From Albula goreensis (lineage: Eukaryota > Chordata > Actinopteri > Albuliformes > Albulidae): a DNA stretch of 64,000 nucleotides. The stretch's first letter is position 1. The number at the start of each line of letters is the position of its first letter. The notes under the pieces are model-generated. The model was not told the DNA's origin and ran no database searches. It saw nothing but the letters and a program-made list of their open reading frames with translations. The stretch lies in assembly GCA_022829145.1 (NCBI GenBank), contig CM040755.1, positions 8,379,063 to 8,443,062 on the forward strand. The letters are read 5' to 3'. Below, one piece after another: positions 61,659-64,000 of this stretch. A program made the translations under genes and the position numbers.

Positions 61659-63856
61659 GTCAGTATACTTCACTTAACTTGAAATTTTAAGGGATGCCCA
61701 TGAGACCTAAAGTTAGAGATGTAGTAAAACCACTTATCTAACATTAGGTCTTTCGGGAAGACAGAGAATTTCCTCACTTTTGACTGGAACTAGGTAACAT
61801 TCCCAAAACTTTCCATAGACTTCCTGACATCATGCCAGTGCTAAGTTTGGTCTGGTGTCTTGCCTCTGTAATACACAAATAGAAATATAAACAGTACCAG
61901 TGTGTTGCTCTACTCTTAATACATTGTATCCCTTTAACAGGTGTAGTTTCAATTACAACCAAGTAACTTATTAAAAAAAAATAACAAATGTGATACTCCA
62001 GTATGAAATATCAACATCAATATGATACTCATTTTGCTTACAAAGGTGTGCACAATACAGAAATGTGTCTGTCAGCTGAAAGACACTCATTCATAATTTT
62101 CCCCTTGTATTGAATGGAAAGTGTTTTTGTTGTTGCATACTTTCCTTTTGTAATGCCAGCCACGGCCGTCCCGTTCCCAGGGTTGTGCACTGGAAAATGT
62201 TTACTTGTGCAAATCCTCCCACCTCCCACTCTGTGTCTGTCAGGAGAGATATCGATCTGTTGTTTGTACTGGCCTGCTCTCTTTCTCACACGTGTGTTTC
62301 TCACTGTTGTGTCCATGCATAGTCTTCTTGCTCGGGAGGAAAGGTGAATACGATGCAATCGATATGGGCGTGGTTTTCGTGTGAACTGGAAGTCAGAGTA
62401 AAATAAAGCTTTGACCCACCTACTAACCACAGTGGACAAATAACACCCCCCTCCCCCCCAGGCAAATAACTGGTCCTGCATCCAGCTACAAAAAAAAGCT
62501 GCTCTTGCTACTAAGCATATTGTTTGTGATCATCTGTTGGGTCAAAGTTTTAATTTAATTCCAGCCCAGGTTGGAGTGTGATGTTTTAGGTGTGTAGTCA
62601 AGGCAATGTGTGTGGTTGTGTTGCTATTTTAAATGTGCCTATGTTCGTTGGAGTTAACGCTATGTCTGTTCTCTTGCTTTGCCATTAAAAGACGGTGTCC
62701 TGCACAGGAGTTAAGGTGAAAGATGGCAGTGATGGCAGATATTAAAAATGAATAGCAGTGCTTTGAGGCTGATGTCTGTATGCAACAAAAAACTTACTGG
62801 ATTTTCCTGGCATCACATTATGAAGAGCTGGATTTCTTGGCTACTTTCTTTGTTTAATTTATTTTTGTCTGGGACTACAATTTTCAGTCAAACCAAAAGA
62901 GCACACAAAACACAAAAGCATAGACTATGCCTTATTTTGTTGCCTACATTCATCTTAGAGCTTGGAATTAATTTTAGTTTGAAAAATAAACCCAGGGAAG
63001 GTTTTTGATGGGGTGTTACAGACCCACATGATACATATGGCCCTTTCAAGGGTAATCAATTCATGCCAGTTGCTTTCCCTGTGTTAATTTTATTCTCTCA
63101 GAGACCAGCAGTAGATGGCGATGGAAAAGCAGCTTGTTGTTTTCGTTGTGCTGCCCTGTTTCTACACATAGCCCAAGCTAAGCTATGCATCCTTGACTCC
63201 GCTAGCTCTGCCACCCCCAAACCCAGAAAGTCTATAGTTCCCCTGTGCTTTCCACACACCCTTTGGATTTAACTTGGAGTACTTTTGGTGTTTTCCTCTG
63301 ACCTAAGACGACTGGGGTTAGCCTAAATGCTCAGGGCATTGTTTTCCCCAGTGGTAGTCAGGCACAGCAAACCAACAGAACCATCGGTCTAAAGCAGCCG
63401 TTGTACATACACCCACAGAAATCGTACTGCCATGCCCACACATACCACACGGGTAAACACTACAGTGAATAATGATGGAGGACTCATACACCACGAGAGA
63501 TACGCCTTTCCCTTTATGATGTCACTGCGGCATCATCAAATGTGCTTATATTCCGGAATGTCAGGTCCAAATATGCATCTCATTAAGTAGTAAACTGACC
63601 TGACCTCTATTAATAGAAAGCTTGAATTTCGGCTGCTTATGTGTCGGAAGGTGGCCCTTCCTGGCACAATGGTCATGCTGGGGACTGAATGCTCTCCCCT
63701 CAAGCCCTCTTGCTAACCAACCTAAATAACAGCCTTACAGTACAGTCAGCCACTCATGGCTTAAAATGGCTGACTGCACTCCCCAGACTCATTTTGTGTT
63801 GTTTTGTGTCTTTTTTTTTTTCTCTATTTCCTTTTGTGCTTCGCTTCATGTGGCAG
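61659..63856 (+). other. nav2: nav2 intron before microexon
   Basis: No exon was seen. It ends with T10 or longer, then TTTCCTTTTGTGCTTCGCTT and ATGTGGCAG. A TGC lies between the pyrimidine tract and the acceptor, as in SRRM4-dependent neuronal microexons. Confidence 0.85.
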
Positions 63857-63865
63857 GTGTACGAG
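63857..63865 (+). CDS. nav2: nav2 9-nt microexon (VYE)
   Basis: GTGTACGAG sits between GTGGCAG and GTAAGA. It is phase 0 on both sides, so it inserts Val-Tyr-Glu between KKKKKNW and the expected LRSSF of the next exon outside the window. Human NAV1 has SWVYELRSSF and NAV2 has NWVNELRSSF, while NAV3 as I recall it goes straight to NWLRSSF. This supports an ancient optional three-residue microexon. Confidence 0.85.
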
Positions 63866-64000
63866 GTAAGATTGTTTGTTCTAACAAACCGCTTAACCCG
63901 GCTAACCCAACCCTTTTTTAACATTACTAACCCTCTCCTGCTTACTCTTTTAAAATGTGCACTGTATGCGTTGTACGCTTTGTATGCGAAGACAAACCTC
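63866..64000 (+). other. nav2: Start of next nav2 intron
   Basis: Begins GTAAGATTG and runs off the window. The next expected exon (LRSSFKQAFGKKK) is not reached. Confidence 0.85.

Overview
The window is one strand of a vertebrate, almost certainly teleost fish, chromosome. It is AT-rich intron sequence with long (GT)n microsatellites, an L2-type LINE 3' remnant, and small exons bounded by GT-AG splice sites. No complete open gene is present, and I see no bacterial genes, CRISPR arrays or retroviral elements.

One gene accounts for all convincing coding sequence: nav2 (neuron navigator 2; aliases RAINB1, HELAD1, unc-53H2), read on the + strand. Twenty coding exons from 8034 to 63865 give about 1,465 codons. 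They cover the middle of the protein: the Ser/Pro/Lys-rich microtubule-binding region with SxIP motifs, the conserved Nav blocks (EDPEARR, GYMSDGD, GYMTDGG, WDDSSSVSSG, GSWRRGM, NLQYRSLPRP), the coiled coil, and the poly-Lys stretch before LRSSF. The N-terminal calponin-homology exons lie upstream of the window and the C-terminal AAA+ exons lie downstream. I assigned NAV2 rather than NAV1 or NAV3 from remembered human paralogue sequences, for example SMGNGYPPRANASRF, VISNPHATM and EDAKEWLRSHSAGGLQD. Intron phases agree at every junction once two one-base anomalies are allowed for.

Layout: 1-8033 is intron, with a CpG-rich patch, a degenerate 64-bp minisatellite, a DR5+DR1 nuclear-receptor element and a long GT tract. 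8034-17320 holds five-prime central exons, with an alternative first exon at 12882-13356 inside one intron. 17321-39320 is mostly intron around one exon at 24548; it carries the LINE remnant, pyrimidine tracts, a CpG-rich patch near 27.0-27.4 kb and a second alternative first exon at 35589-35686. 39321-50210 is exon-dense. 50211-63865 holds the coiled-coil exons, a third alternative exon (59149-59364) and a 9-nt microexon (63857-63865).

The main discovery-type result is the set of three ATG-containing exons in introns. Each ends at a GT donor whose phase matches the next constitutive exon. They imply nested, CH-domain-less Nav2 isoforms started from internal promoters. The first brings its own SRIP (SxIP-type) motif. 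Two exons also carry one-base frame anomalies (39425-39449 and 42643-42644). These are probably assembly indels, but both could be bypassed by in-frame alternative splice sites.
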